Assembly: GCA_021798985.1 (NCBI GenBank)
Contig: JAJZBI010000027.1
Coordinates: forward strand, 1-49,063
From: Actinomycetes bacterium
Lineage (GTDB): Bacteria; Actinomycetota; Acidimicrobiia; Acidimicrobiales; Bog-793
Length of the DNA stretch: 49,063 nucleotides
Direction: 5' to 3'
The translations under genes were made by a program, and so were the position numbers. Positions within the stretch are counted from its first letter, which is position 1. Every line of letters begins with the position of its first letter. The notes under the pieces are model-generated. The model searched no databases. It was given only the letters and a program-made list of their open reading frames with translations, and was not told the DNA's origin. This document shows, piece after piece, positions 38,076-47,670 of this stretch.

Positions 38076-41000
38076 GTGTCCCACGCGCGGGAGGCGAACG
38101 AGCAGCCCACAGGCTCGTCACCAGCACCTGAGCCGGCGCGCTCGCAAGCCGCCACCCGCTTTGGGACCGGGGAGATGGCCGACGTCATCGCCGGCCACGA
38201 CTGGCGCACGAGCCCGATCGGGCCGCCCGAGCGCTGGCCCGCGCTGTTGCAGACGCTGGTGCGCATCATGCTCACCTCGCGCTTTCCGATGTGGCTCGGA
38301 TGGGGCGACGAGCTCACCTTCTTCTACAACGAGGCCTACGCCCGCGACACGCTCGGCGGCAAGCACCCCTGGGCGCTCGGTCGGCCGGCCGCGGTGGTGT
38401 GGTCGGAGATCTGGCAGGACATCGGGCCGCGGATCGACTTCGTCCTGCGCCACGGCGAGGCGACGTGGGACGAGGCCCTGCTGCTGTTCCTTGAGCGGAG
38501 CGGCTACCGCGAGGAGACCTACCACACGTTCTCCTACAGCCCCGTCAGCGACGAGACGGGTGCGCCGCTCGCGATGTTGTGCGTGGTGAGCGAGGAGACC
38601 GACCGGGTGATCGGGGAGCGCCGGATGGCGACGCTCCAGGCGCTCGCCTCGGATCTGTCCGGGCAGCGGAGCGAGGCCGGCGTCTTCTCGGCGGTCGAGC
38701 GCCGGCTGCACGAGAATCGCCACGACCTCCCCTTCACGCTCACCTACAGCTTTTCTCCCGACGGCAGCGCCGAGCTGGTCGCGGCGACCGGCATCGCGCC
38801 GGGCCACCTTGCGGCGCCGCGCGTGATCCCCGGTGGCGACGGTGCGCCCTGGCCGACCGGAGCGATCGCTCCCGGGCGGGCGCGAGTCATCGAGGGGCTC
38901 GGCGAGCGCTTCGGGGCGTTGCCGAGCGGTGCGTGGGACGAGCCACCGAGCCAGGCGCTCGTCGTCGCGCTCGCCGAAGGCGGCCAGTCCGAGCCGGCGG
39001 GGGTGTTCATCGCGGCGCTCAACCCCTACCGTCGTCTCGATGCGGCCTACCAGGGCTTTGTCGAGCTGGTCGGCGGGCAGATCGCGGCGGGGATCGCGGC
39101 GGCGCGGGTCTATGAGGCCGAGCGCCAGCGGGCGGAGTCCCTCGCCGAGCTCGACCGGGCCAAGACGGAGTTCTTCAGCAACGTCAGCCACGAGTTCCGC
39201 ACCCCGCTCACCCTCATCATGGCGCCGACTGAGGACGCGCTCGCCGACGAGCGCTCGCCCTTGGCGCCCGACCAACGCCGGCGCATCGAAGTCGTCCAGC
39301 GCAACGCCAGGCGGCTGCGCCGCCTGGTCAACGACATGCTCGACTTCGCGAGGATCGAGGGCGGGCGCCTTGAGGCGGAGAAGGTCCCGACCGATCTCGC
39401 GCACTACACGAGGGACATCGCGCTCTCCTTCGCCCCGGCGATCGAACGCGCCGGCCTCGGCTTCGTGCTCGACCTCCCGCCGCTCGAGCGCGCGGTCCAG
39501 GTCGACCACGACATGTGGGAGAAGATCGTCCTCAACTTGATCTCCAACGCCTTCAAGTACACCCTCGAGGGGGAGATCACCCTCAGTCTGCGCGACGCGG
39601 GGGACCTCGTCGAGCTGTCCGTGGCCGACACCGGCTCGGGGATCGCCGCCGATCAGCTGCCGCTGCTCTTCCAGCGCTTCCACCGCTCGCCGGGCCGCTT
39701 GGCGCGCTCGCACGAGGGGACCGGGATCGGTCTCGCGCTCGTCGCCGAGCTGACGCGCCTGCACGGCGGCACCGTCGAGGTCGAAAGCACACAAGGCGCG
39801 GGCTCCCGCTTCTCGGTCCGGATTCCCTATGGCTCGCCGGGCGCGCCGATCGCCGGCGCCCCGCGCGAGTCGGCCCGCAGCGCCTATCTCGACGAGGCGT
39901 TGCAGTGGGTCGAGGACCAGCCCACCGAGCTCGACGAATCGGCGCGGCGCGCCCTTGGCGGGGCGCGCACCGACGCCACCGTGCTCGTCGTCGACGACAA
40001 CCCGGACATGCGCAGTTACCTGCGCCGGCTGCTCGAGCCGTTCTGGCGCGTGGTCGTCGCCCCCGACGGCGCCCGGGCGCTCGAGCAGATGCGCGCCGAG
40101 CGCCCCGATCTCGTGCTGAGCGACGTGATGATGCCCGAGCTCGACGGGTTCGAACTGCTCCGCGCGGTCCGCGCGGACCCGGCGCTCGCGACGGTGCCGG
40201 TGGTGTTCCTGTCGGCCCGCGCCGGAGAGGAGGCGGCCGTCGAGGGGCTCGAGGCCGGCGCCGACGACTACCTTGTCAAGCCCTTTTCGGGGCTCGAGCT
40301 CCTCGCTCGCGTGCGCGCCAACCTCGACCTCGCGGCGCTGCGCAACCAGGACGCGAGCTGGCGCGCGGCGCTCGTCGAGTCGCTGCAGGACGCAGTGATC
40401 GTGCTCGACGGCAAAGGGACGGTCGTCGAGGCGAACGCGGCCTTCGAGCAGGTCCTCGGTTTCTCGCGCGCCGAGGTGCCCTACGCCCCGCCGTATCCGT
40501 GGCTGCCCGACGCCGAGCGCGATCCCAACGAGCGCCACCAGGTCGAGGCCGCCCTCGCCCAGGTGCTCGCGACCGGCGAGCTGCGCGGGGTGCTGCCGCT
40601 GCGGCACCGCCTCGGCCACGGCCTGCTCGTCGAGGTCTTCGCCAAGGCATTCGTCGAGCGCGACGACCGTCGCATCGTCGTCGCCTTCCGGGACATCACG
40701 GCCGAGCTCGAGGCCTCGGCGAGAGAGGCGGCGCTGGCCGAGCTCGGCATCCGTCTCGCCGAGGCGAGCGACGTCCACGGCGTCCAGACCGCCGCACTCG
40801 ACGCGCTGGGTCGCGTCTTCCGGGCGACGGGCGCGGCGATCGTCTCGTTCTCCCCCTCTGGGCCTGCGGTCATGGCTGCCTCCGGTGCCCTCGACACCGC
40901 ACGGCTCGACGCCGGGGCGCTCGAGGCGCTCGGCACCGCCCGCGTCAGTCGCCGCCCGGTTGCCCGATCCCTTGCCGGTGAGACCGGGGAGGAGCGCGAG

Positions 41001-42251
41001 CTGTGCGAGGGGATCGCGGGCGTCGTCGACTCAGGGGGAGCGCCCCATGGTGTGTGGCTCGCGTTCTCCCCGCCGCGGCGGCTGCGGCCCGACGAGCGGG
41101 CGCTGTTCGGCGTGCTCTGTGGCTATCTTGGCCAGACATGGCGCCGCGCCCAGCTCTTTGACGACAACCGGGCGGTGGCGACGGCGATGCAGCGCTCGAT
41201 CCTCGGTCCGACCGACGTCCCCGAGGGCCTCGCCGTGCGCTACCTGCCGGCGGTCCAGCCGCTCGAGGTGGGCGGCGACTGGTACGACGTGCTCGAGCTC
41301 TCCAAAGAGCGCCTGGCGATCGTGGTCGGCGACTGCACCGGTCGTGGCCTCGACGCCGCGACGACGATGGGCCAGCTGCGCAGCGCCTGCCGGGCGTTGC
41401 TGTTGCAGGACAAGGGCCCGGCGGAGACCCTGGCGGCGCTCGACAGCTTCGCCGACTTGATCCCCGGGGCGCGCTGCACGACGGTCTTTTGCGGGGTGAT
41501 CGACCCGATCGCCGGCACGCTCGCCTACAGCAGCGCCGGGCACCTCCCGGCGGTGCTGAGCGGAGAGAACGAGGCGGTGCTCTTGGATCGCGCCCGCGCG
41601 CTGCCCCTCGGCATCGCGCCGGGTCGGGCGCGGCCGGAGGCGGAGGTCGACCTCGTTGCGGGGTCCAACCTCGTCCTGTTTACCGACGGTCTGATCGAAC
41701 GGCGCGACGAGCCCATCACAGTCGGCCTCGAGCGCGCCCGGCGCGCCGTCGCCGAGCATCGCCGGCTCGCGCCCCCGGACCTCGCCAACGCGCTCATCGA
41801 CGAGCTCGTCGCCGGACGCCAGGAGGACGACGTGGCGCTCGTCGTCCACCGCCTCGCCGCGCGCGGGGCGCCCGCCCTCGAGGTTGACCTGGCGGCGGAC
41901 CCAGGTGGGCTCGCCGGCTTGCGCGACGAGCTGCGCGCGTGGCTGGGTGCGCTCGGTGCGGATGACCGCGTGGCGGCCGAGCTCTTGATCGCCGCCGGCG
42001 AGGCCGTCGCGAACGCCATGGAGCACGCCTATGACTTCGCGACCGCCGAGCGCGTGCGCGTCCGCGGCAGGATCGAGGACGATGTGGCGCACCTCCTCGT
42101 CGAGGACCACGGCACGTGGCGGGAGCCGAGGCCTTCGAGCGCGGACCGGGGCCGCGGACTCGCGATCATGGAGGCGTTGGCCGACCAGGTGACGGTGCGG
42201 CACGGTCCGCGTGGGACGGTCGTGGAGATGAGCAGGAGGCTGCGAGCATGA
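38076..42251 (+). CDS. hybrid sensor histidine kinase with receiver, SpoIIE phosphatase and anti-sigma-type ATPase domains
   Basis: A 1391-residue soluble signalling protein. Order: PAS-like (45-180), GAF-like (185-345), HisKA with SNVSHEFRTPLTLI (His372), HATPase with the N-box IVLNLISNAFKYT (near 485), receiver with VDDNPDM and the phospho-acceptor Asp683 in LSDVMMPELDG, PAS (768-880), GAF (885-1020), PP2C-type SpoIIE phosphatase with GGDWYDV and VVGDCTGRGLDAA (1034-1245), and a C-terminal RsbW-like ATPase (1260-1391) with GEAVANAMEHAY. It therefore unites two-component phosphotransfer with both enzymes of the RsbU/RsbW switch. The start is GTG. The stop overlaps the STAS gene start (ATGA). 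No membrane span is present. Confidence 0.88.
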   Translation: MSHAREANEQPTGSSPAPEPARSQAATRFGTGEMADVIAGHDWRTSPIGPPERWPALLQTLVRIMLTSRFPMWLGWGDELTFFYNEAYARDTLGGKHPWALGRPAAVVWSEIWQDIGPRIDFVLRHGEATWDEALLLFLERSGYREETYHTFSYSPVSDETGAPLAMLCVVSEETDRVIGERRMATLQALASDLSGQRSEAGVFSAVERRLHENRHDLPFTLTYSFSPDGSAELVAATGIAPGHLAAPRVIPGGDGAPWPTGAIAPGRARVIEGLGERFGALPSGAWDEPPSQALVVALAEGGQSEPAGVFIAALNPYRRLDAAYQGFVELVGGQIAAGIAAARVYEAERQRAESLAELDRAKTEFFSNVSHEFRTPLTLIMAPTEDALADERSPLAPDQRRRIEVVQRNARRLRRLVNDMLDFARIEGGRLEAEKVPTDLAHYTRDIALSFAPAIERAGLGFVLDLPPLERAVQVDHDMWEKIVLNLISNAFKYTLEGEITLSLRDAGDLVELSVADTGSGIAADQLPLLFQRFHRSPGRLARSHEGTGIGLALVAELTRLHGGTVEVESTQGAGSRFSVRIPYGSPGAPIAGAPRESARSAYLDEALQWVEDQPTELDESARRALGGARTDATVLVVDDNPDMRSYLRRLLEPFWRVVVAPDGARALEQMRAERPDLVLSDVMMPELDGFELLRAVRADPALATVPVVFLSARAGEEAAVEGLEAGADDYLVKPFSGLELLARVRANLDLAALRNQDASWRAALVESLQDAVIVLDGKGTVVEANAAFEQVLGFSRAEVPYAPPYPWLPDAERDPNERHQVEAALAQVLATGELRGVLPLRHRLGHGLLVEVFAKAFVERDDRRIVVAFRDITAELEASAREAALAELGIRLAEASDVHGVQTAALDALGRVFRATGAAIVSFSPSGPAVMAASGALDTARLDAGALEALGTARVSRRPVARSLAGETGEERELCEGIAGVVDSGGAPHGVWLAFSPPRRLRPDERALFGVLCGYLGQTWRRAQLFDDNRAVATAMQRSILGPTDVPEGLAVRYLPAVQPLEVGGDWYDVLELSKERLAIVVGDCTGRGLDAATTMGQLRSACRALLLQDKGPAETLAALDSFADLIPGARCTTVFCGVIDPIAGTLAYSSAGHLPAVLSGENEAVLLDRARALPLGIAPGRARPEAEVDLVAGSNLVLFTDGLIERRDEPITVGLERARRAVAEHRRLAPPDLANALIDELVAGRQEDDVALVVHRLAARGAPALEVDLAADPGGLAGLRDELRAWLGALGADDRVAAELLIAAGEAVANAMEHAYDFATAERVRVRGRIEDDVAHLLVEDHGTWREPRPSSADRGRGLAIMEALADQVTVRHGPRGTVVEMSRRLRA

Positions 42252-42544
42252 CGACGAATCTCGAGCTGGCGAGGTCCGACGACGAGGCCCCCCAGCTGGT
42301 CGTCTCCGGTGAGATCGACCTCTCCAACATCGGCGCGTTCCGATCCGCGCTGAGCGAGGGTGGCGACTCGCCGCTCGTCGTCGACCTGACCGGCGTCACC
42401 TACCTCGACAGCGCGGGGATCGCCGCGCTCTTCGAGCGCGCGCGCCGGTCCGACCTCGAGGTCGTGCTCGGCCCGGGCAGCGTGCTCGCTCCCCTGATCG
42501 AGATCACGCACCTGGCCGACGTGGCGACGGTGCGGACGCGTTAG
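42248..42544 (+). CDS. STAS-domain anti-sigma factor antagonist (RsbV/SpoIIAA type)
   Basis: A 98-residue STAS protein. LVVSGEIDLSNIGAFRSAL and VVDLTGVTYLDSAGIAALFE give the fold, and Ser55 in LDSAGI is the conserved phosphorylation site. The preceding gene encodes both a candidate kinase (RsbW-like ATPase) and a candidate phosphatase (SpoIIE) for this serine, and the 4-bp overlap couples their synthesis. The target sigma factor is not in the window apart from the ECF factor at 21 kb, which has its own anti-sigma. Confidence 0.88.
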   Translation: MTTNLELARSDDEAPQLVVSGEIDLSNIGAFRSALSEGGDSPLVVDLTGVTYLDSAGIAALFERARRSDLEVVLGPGSVLAPLIEITHLADVATVRTR

Positions 42545-43068
42545 ACCAGCGGGGCGACGCCGAGCGCCTTCAGGCTGGCCAACATCCCCTCGTCACCGAG
42601 CCCGAAGGCGGCGCCGATCACCCGCAGGTCGTCGCGGCGGATCGTGAGTGTTCGGCCGCCGACTTGGTGGCGCTCGCGCAAGATGGAGTCGACGAAGCGG
42701 CGCAGCGCGGCGACGTGCTCGCCCGGCGCCTCGGCGAGCATCTCCAGGTCGATCGTGACCGCACCGCCGCGACCGCGCTCGGTCGCCGGCGGCCGTGGGC
42801 GCGCCGGCATCGGGTCGGTCGGCGGGAGCAGCTGCTCGACCGGCACGCCGTAGAGGTGGGCGAGCCGCTGCAGGCGCGGCACGGAGATGGCGCGCTCGCC
42901 CCGCTCGTAGGCGCCGAGCGCCGAGGCCCGGAACTCCTGGCCGGACGAGGCGGCAACGGCCTGCAGTGAGAGCTGGCGCTGCCGGCGGACGGCGCGCAGT
43001 CGCTCGCCGACGACGGCGGCGTAGTCGCCGGATCGCTCGGCGCCCACGAGTTCCTCGGGATCGGACAT
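42541..43068 (-). CDS. BldD-type developmental regulator with altered c-di-GMP motif
   Basis: A 175-residue protein aligning with BldD along its length. The XRE-type helix-turn-helix (residues 15-82) contains VVGERLRAVRRQRQLSLQAV, ALGAYERGERAISVPRL and LYGVPVEQLLP. The C-terminal domain (about 103-175) has VTIDLEMLAEAP and TLTIRRDDLRV. In BldD c-di-GMP is held by RxD-x8-RxxD. Here residues 133-147 read RHQ, 8 residues, RRDD: the second half is intact but the first Asp is Gln. Binding may be lost or altered. It overlaps the STAS gene tail to tail by 4 bp. Confidence 0.85.
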   Translation of the reverse strand: MSDPEELVGAERSGDYAAVVGERLRAVRRQRQLSLQAVAASSGQEFRASALGAYERGERAISVPRLQRLAHLYGVPVEQLLPPTDPMPARPRPPATERGRGGAVTIDLEMLAEAPGEHVAALRRFVDSILRERHQVGGRTLTIRRDDLRVIGAAFGLGDEGMLASLKALGVAPLV

Positions 43069-43232
43069 GCTCGCAGCCTCATGGACAGTGGTTTCGCAAA
43101 CGCTACCCGCGGTGGACACCGACATCGAGAGGCGCACCGCGCCGGGTGCTCGACCCCGACGGGAAGCAAGAGCCGGCGACGCAAGCGGGATCCGAGCCGC
43201 ACCTTGTCGTGGGGTTGCCAGCTACCTGCCGA

Positions 43233-44291
43233 TCAGTCGGTAGTTGCACGGCCGCTCGGGTGGCGCTCAGCGGCGCTCGGTGGCGCGCCGGCGAGCAGCT
43301 CGAGCGATCGGCAACGGTCCGAGAAACCGTGTGCCGAGGTCGAGACCATGATCTCGTCGGCCTCGGTCTCTTTGACCAGGCGGCCGAGCTCGTGACGGAC
43401 CGTGCTCGGGGAGCCGACGAAATGCGAAGCAGTCCACTGGCGCACTGCGAGCTCCTCCTCAGGCGAGTAGCGGTAAGCGGCCGCCTCCTCCGGGCTGGCG
43501 AGGACGTCGCGTCGGTTGGTGCGGATGCGCAGCACGTTGAGCCGGGTTGGCCCGGCCAGCCAGTCGGCCTCCTCGTCGCTCGGCGCGATGAGCGCTGCGA
43601 CGGTGACCATGGCGTAGGGGGCGTCCAAGCTGGCCGAGGGGCGGAAGTGCTCGCGGTAGCGCTCCAGGGCGACATGGAGGTTCTCGGGGGCGAAGTGGTG
43701 GGCGAAGGCGAAGGGGAGGCCCAGCATGCCGGCAAGCTTGGCGCCGTAGTCGCTCGAGCCGAGGATCCACAGCGCCGGCTGGTAGCCGCGCGCCGGAACG
43801 GCCGTGATCGTGGCGTAGGGGTGATCGGGCGGGAAGCCGGCGCCGAAGAAGCCGAGCAGTTCGCCGATCTGACGGGGGAACTCGTCGCTCGCTGCCGTCG
43901 GCAGGTGGCGCCGGAGCGCCCGGATCGTCGGGAAGTCCGTCCCCGGCGCCCGGCCGAGCCCCAAGTCGACGCGGCCCGGGTGCAGCGCCTCGAGCATCCC
44001 GAACTGTTCGGCGATCGTGAGCGAGGCGTGGTTCGGGAGCATGACGCCCCCCGAGCCGACGCGGATCGCGGTGGTCCGCGAGGCGATGTGCGCGAGCAGG
44101 ACCGGCGGGGAGGAGCTCGCCACGCCGACCATGTTGTGGTGCTCGGCGACCCAAAAGCGCCGGTAGCCGAGACGCTCGGCGACCTGGGCGAGCTCGATAC
44201 TGCGGGCGAGCGCGTCGGCCGGCGAGGAACCGGAGGCGACCGGAGCGAGATCGAGCACCGAGAGCGGCACGGGAATACCGCTGGTCTCCAT
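43233..44291 (-). CDS. LLM-class flavin-dependent oxidoreductase (MsnO8-like)
   Basis: A 352-residue luciferase-like monooxygenase. It starts [20 protein letters not shown]; further blocks are [52 protein letters not shown] and GLGRAPGTD, the pattern of the group named after MsnO8, mostly FMN-dependent. The ATG at 44291 is the conserved N-terminus. It stands alone between the BldD homologue and the repeat-containing protein. Substrate unknown. Confidence 0.9.
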   Translation of the reverse strand: METSGIPVPLSVLDLAPVASGSSPADALARSIELAQVAERLGYRRFWVAEHHNMVGVASSSPPVLLAHIASRTTAIRVGSGGVMLPNHASLTIAEQFGMLEALHPGRVDLGLGRAPGTDFPTIRALRRHLPTAASDEFPRQIGELLGFFGAGFPPDHPYATITAVPARGYQPALWILGSSDYGAKLAGMLGLPFAFAHHFAPENLHVALERYREHFRPSASLDAPYAMVTVAALIAPSDEEADWLAGPTRLNVLRIRTNRRDVLASPEEAAAYRYSPEEELAVRQWTASHFVGSPSTVRHELGRLVKETEADEIMVSTSAHGFSDRCRSLELLAGAPPSAAERHPSGRATTD

Positions 44292-44364
44292 CGTCACCCC
44301 ATCGCCAACCGCGGCGACCCGGCCGGCATTCCCCGGAGGCCGACGCACCCGCGAGGTCACCGGC

Positions 44365-45162
44365 TCAGCTGAGCTGGCCCTGCCAGCCTGGACCCTGGCG
44401 CATGCCGCCGTTCCAGCCACCGCCGTGCAGGCCGTCGCCCATCCCGATCAGCACCGCGGTGGCGCTCACCGTCGTGCCCGAGGCCGTGCCGATCACCGCC
44501 ACGTGGTCACCGACGCTCAGCTTCGAGAGGCTCGCCGAGCTGTCGCCGTGCTCGCGATAGGTCGTCGAGCTCGACACGTTGATCGTGTAGGTGCTGCCCG
44601 CGGCGTTCTTCACGCTGAAGGTGTTCGCCGCGGCGTTGACCGCGCTCACCGTGCCGATCACGGCCGGAGCGGCACCGAAGGGGCCGCCGGGGTGCCCGAA
44701 GGGCCCCAGGCCGTCGCCCATCCCGATCAGCACCGCGGTGGCGCTCACCGTCGTGCCCGAGGCCGTGCCGATCACCGCCACGTGGTCACCGACGCTCAGC
44801 TTCGAGAGGCTCGCCGAGCTGTCGCCGTGCTCGCGATAGGTCGTCGAGCTCGACACGTTGATCGTGTAGGTGCTGCCCGCGGCGTTCTTCACGCTGAAGG
44901 TGTTCGCCGCGGCGTTGACCGCGCTCACCGTGCCGATCACGGCCGGAGCGGTGCGCCCTGGCGCGCTCAGCCAGGCGCCACTTGACCTCGCGCTCGCGCT
45001 CAGCGCTCCGGCGGTTGCGGAAGCCCCGCCCGAGGTGGCGGCGTACGCGACGCCACCGCCGAGGGCTCCAGATAGCACGGTGGTCGCGGCGGCAGCCCGG
45101 AGGCCGAGCCGTCGCCGGCGCTCAAGTCGGTTGCCGCCTACCGATGGGGGCAGTTGCTTCAT
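44365..45162 (-). CDS. exported protein with two identical DUF5666-like repeats
   Basis: A 265-residue protein. A basic N-terminus ([18 protein letters not shown]) and a hydrophobic stretch with AYAATSGG suggest a signal or anchor. Two identical copies of about 82 residues follow, each starting [19 protein letters not shown] and including [20 protein letters not shown] and [20 protein letters not shown]. The linker and C-terminus are Gly/Pro-rich. The copies are identical in DNA too, over 245 bp. Surface or cell-wall location is likely; function is unknown. Confidence 0.75.
   Translation of the reverse strand: MKQLPPSVGGNRLERRRRLGLRAAAATTVLSGALGGGVAYAATSGGASATAGALSASARSSGAWLSAPGRTAPAVIGTVSAVNAAANTFSVKNAAGSTYTINVSSSTTYREHGDSSASLSKLSVGDHVAVIGTASGTTVSATAVLIGMGDGLGPFGHPGGPFGAAPAVIGTVSAVNAAANTFSVKNAAGSTYTINVSSSTTYREHGDSSASLSKLSVGDHVAVIGTASGTTVSATAVLIGMGDGLHGGGWNGGMRQGPGWQGQLS
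44428..44951. repeat. 245-bp exact direct repeat pair inside the DUF5666-like gene
   Basis: 44428-44672 and 44707-44951 read identically, period 279 bp, with a 34-bp linker in between. Synonymous identity shows a very recent duplication or ongoing gene conversion, and the locus may vary in copy number between strains. Confidence 0.85.
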
Positions 45163-45320
45163 CGAAGGATCCTCCTCGTTCCACCAAAAACCGCGGGTGT
45201 TGGATCCCCACGGTGCTTGAGCAACCTGTGAACGACCCCGAGCTCTACCAGAGAGCCGGCCGAGAATCGCGGGAGTGCTCGACAGCCCTCCGAGCGCCGG
45301 TTCAGCGCGAGGATGTCGAA

Positions 45321-46185
45321 ATGGAGCGACGCCGGGTCGAGCTCGCCGACGGGCGGAACCTCGATGTCACGGTGAGCGGCGACGAGGGAGGGTTGCCGCT
45401 GGTCTTCCACCATGGGACGCCGGGTGCCTGTCATCCCTTCGGGGCGGTCGCTGCGGCCGCAGCTCGCTCTCGTGACGTTCTCGCGCCCGGGCTATGGCGC
45501 GTCGAGTCGTGACCCCGGCAGGGCGGTCGTCGACGTCGTCGGCGACACCGCCGCAGTCCTCGATTCGCTCGGGGCGCATCGCTTCCTTGTCGCGGGGTGG
45601 TCAGGAGGCGGCCCGCACGCCCGTGCCTGCGCGGCTCGTCTCGAGGGCGTCGCGGCGACGCTCGTGATCGCCGGGGTCGCACCCTTTGAGGCCGCCGGCC
45701 TTGACTTCGTCTCTGGTGTGGCGGAGGAGAACGTCACTGAGTTCAGTGCCGCGATCGCCGGGGAGCTCGCTCTCCGGCGCCATCTCGAGCGAGCGGCTCC
45801 CCACCTGCGGGCCGCGAGCGTCGCCCACATCGTCGAGGCACTCGGCTCGTTGCTGCCCGGTGTCGACCAAGCCGTCCTCACCGATGAGTTCGGCGAGGAC
45901 ATGGTGAGCTCGTTCACCGAAGCACTGCGAACGGGCGTGGAGGGGTGGCTCGATGACGACCTCGCCTTCGTCCGGCCCTGGGGCTTCGATCTCGGCGAGA
46001 TCACCTGCCCAGTCGTGTTGTGGCAGGGGACCGACGACATGATCGTCCCCATCGAGCACGGTCGTTGGCTCGCCGCAGCCATGCCTGCGGCGAGCGCGCA
46101 TCTCGAGGCGGGCGAGGGGCACCTGTCGATCAGCATCGGCAAGATCGAGGAAATGCTCGACGAGTTCGTCGCCCTCGTGACCTGA
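45321..46185 (+). pseudogene. frameshifted alpha/beta hydrolase
   Basis: The N-terminal part reads [20 protein letters not shown], then [20 protein letters not shown] in one frame from 45321. The rest continues in another frame from about 45470: [30 protein letters not shown] (nucleophile Ser in GWSGG), [12 protein letters not shown] (acid) and GEGHLSI (His). Joined, the fold is complete and the catalytic triad is intact, with one extra base (or two lost) between about 45440 and 45480. It is either a young pseudogene or a sequencing error. An alternative start at 45412 would give a 257-residue protein lacking the first strands. Confidence 0.7.
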
Positions 46186-46884
46186 TTCGACGGCCTTCGG
46201 TGACGCGAAGCCCGGGCCGTCGTGTGGTCGCGGAGAGGTTGCGCCTCGCTCTCGAGACCTCCGGAAGCTTGGCGTGTCGCGGAGTGCCGCGGCAAGACGA
46301 TCGCGACGTCGCCGGCCGCCGATTTCGCCGCGGCCGAGATTCGCGCCGGGAGCTTCGTTCGCCTGCTCGCCGAAGGTCGACGCCAACGAGCGAGGTGACC
46401 CACCGGAGGGGCATCGGCTGCATCTTCAACGGCGGCTGTCAGAGCAAGCGCAAGACGTCTACCACCGGTGCGCCTGGGGGAAGGAGTCGTGCTCCGGGCG
46501 GAGGCGTCGCTCCCTGCGCGACGCGTCGTCGCCGACAGCTCCGCAACTGCACTGGCGCCGATGAGCCCCGCCGATACCGAACGGCGTGCCCCGAGCTGTG
46601 TCGTACTCATGGGGGCATCGCGAGCCGTCGCGAGCCGTACCGTCGGAACGGACAAGCCTGGGTTGTGCGCTCTGGCTCATGGTGCGACGAGACGTGGGTC
46701 ACCGGCCCTCGTCGCGAGGATGCAGGACGCGCGCACCGATGGTCGACGCAGAACGACACCTGATGGCGCGGCCCAGGCTGTCTCGACAGGGTTGAAACGA
46801 ACACACGTTTGCTCTCCCCTGCTACCGTTCAGTAGGTGAGTCGCCTACGCGTGCACGTGGTCTTCGTGGCCGGGAGCGCCTGAG
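46186..46884. other. 700-bp stretch with no recognised gene and a possible SOS box
   Basis: Open frames on both strands show no conserved domain. The last 100 bp contain an SOS-like dyad (see 46798-46811) and then the start of a small conserved gene. Confidence 0.4.
46798..46811. promoter_or_regulatory. LexA (SOS) box-like dyad
   Basis: CGAAC (46798-46802) and GTTTG (46807-46811) are separated by 4 nt. The actinobacterial LexA box is TCGAAC-N4-GTTCGA, so 9 of 10 inner positions match. It lies 73 bp before the 111-residue gene. Confidence 0.35.
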
Positions 46885-47220
46885 ATGGCGTTCGGGCAAC
46901 AGTCAGGTCCGCCAGCGTCGTCTCGGCAAGTACAACAGCTGCTTGCTCTGATTCAAGGCGCCGGACACCGCGATTTCCGAGACGCGCGCGGTCCGATGGG
47001 GTTCACTCAACGTCAAGCCGGTGGGAGATTCACGCGCGATGAGGCCGACGACTACATCCGACGGCTAGAAGGGGCCGAGTTCGATCCGGCGAAGCCAGTT
47101 GAGACCCAAGGATGGCGGCATACGGCCCAAGAGCAGCTCCTGGGCCGTATGCCCGCGGAACAGCTAGCTGCCGAGCTCCGTCGTCGCGGTTGGTTGACCA
47201 TCGATCCGCTGGCGCCGTAG
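46885..47220 (+). CDS. small conserved actinobacterial protein of unknown function
   Basis: A 111-residue, charged, soluble protein: RQVQQLLALIQGAGHRDFRD, then ARGPMGFTQRQAGGRFTRDE, and a C-terminal RMPAEQLAAELRRRGWLTID. I recognise the pattern as a short uncharacterised family widespread in actinobacteria; the last block resembles small nucleic-acid-binding helix pairs, which is only an impression. The ATG at 46885 directly follows a short spacer; the ribosome-binding site is weak. A possible LexA box is upstream. Confidence 0.7.
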   Translation: MAFGQQSGPPASSRQVQQLLALIQGAGHRDFRDARGPMGFTQRQAGGRFTRDEADDYIRRLEGAEFDPAKPVETQGWRHTAQEQLLGRMPAEQLAAELRRRGWLTIDPLAP

Positions 47221-47249
47221 GCACGTGCGGCGCAGGACGCCGGCTTGGC

Positions 47250-47645
47250 CCCTGATCCGACGGAGAGGCGAGGACCAGGGGGCCACGCCGGCTGCGCGGA
47301 CGAGCGTCTTGCCAGAGAAGAGCACGCTCAAAGCCTCGGGATCCTTCGACAACGGCGGCGTCGTGGGCCAGATGGTCACCGCCGCCCATCTCCGTCACCA
47401 TCCGGGCCCGCCCTTCCTCCGATGCGCGCGTGCCACCTCGGAAGATACGGGTCGGGTACTTGTGCTTGCCGCTCACAGGATCGACACCGACGTAGGCGCG
47501 CAACTCCCAGGCGCTGCCCCGACGGCGAATCTGGCCGCGCACGGCTAGCTCGCATGGCTGGCGCCACTGCTGGTCAGTGGCTCGCAGCGAGTCGTCCCAA
47601 CCACGAGGAGCTGCTCCAATGCGCCGCGCCGAGAGAGCCGAAATG
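47250..47645 (-). pseudogene. N-terminal relic of a tyrosine recombinase next to tRNA-Lys
   Basis: On the minus strand a frame gives RGQIRRRGSAWELRAYVGVD, then PVSGKHKYPTRIFRGGTRAS and DHLAHDAAVVE, the arm-binding/SAM-like start of phage-type integrases (GSIRKRG-W-LR-DPVTGKR). It then loses the pattern near 47340, and no catalytic domain follows. It lies 25 bp beyond the 3' end of tRNA-Lys, the normal place for an integrase of an element that uses a tRNA 3' end as attachment site. Confidence 0.6.
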
Positions 47646-47670
47646 ATGTCGTTGACCAGGTCATTCCTTG

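Noticed and set aside
38118-40778. 886-codon open frame antisense to the hybrid kinase
   Set aside because: No recognisable motif; the sense strand carries all expected kinase and receiver motifs.
46020-46763. 247-codon frame overlapping the end of the hydrolase and the following gap
   Set aside because: No conserved motifs, and it overlaps the well-supported hydrolase sequence in another frame.
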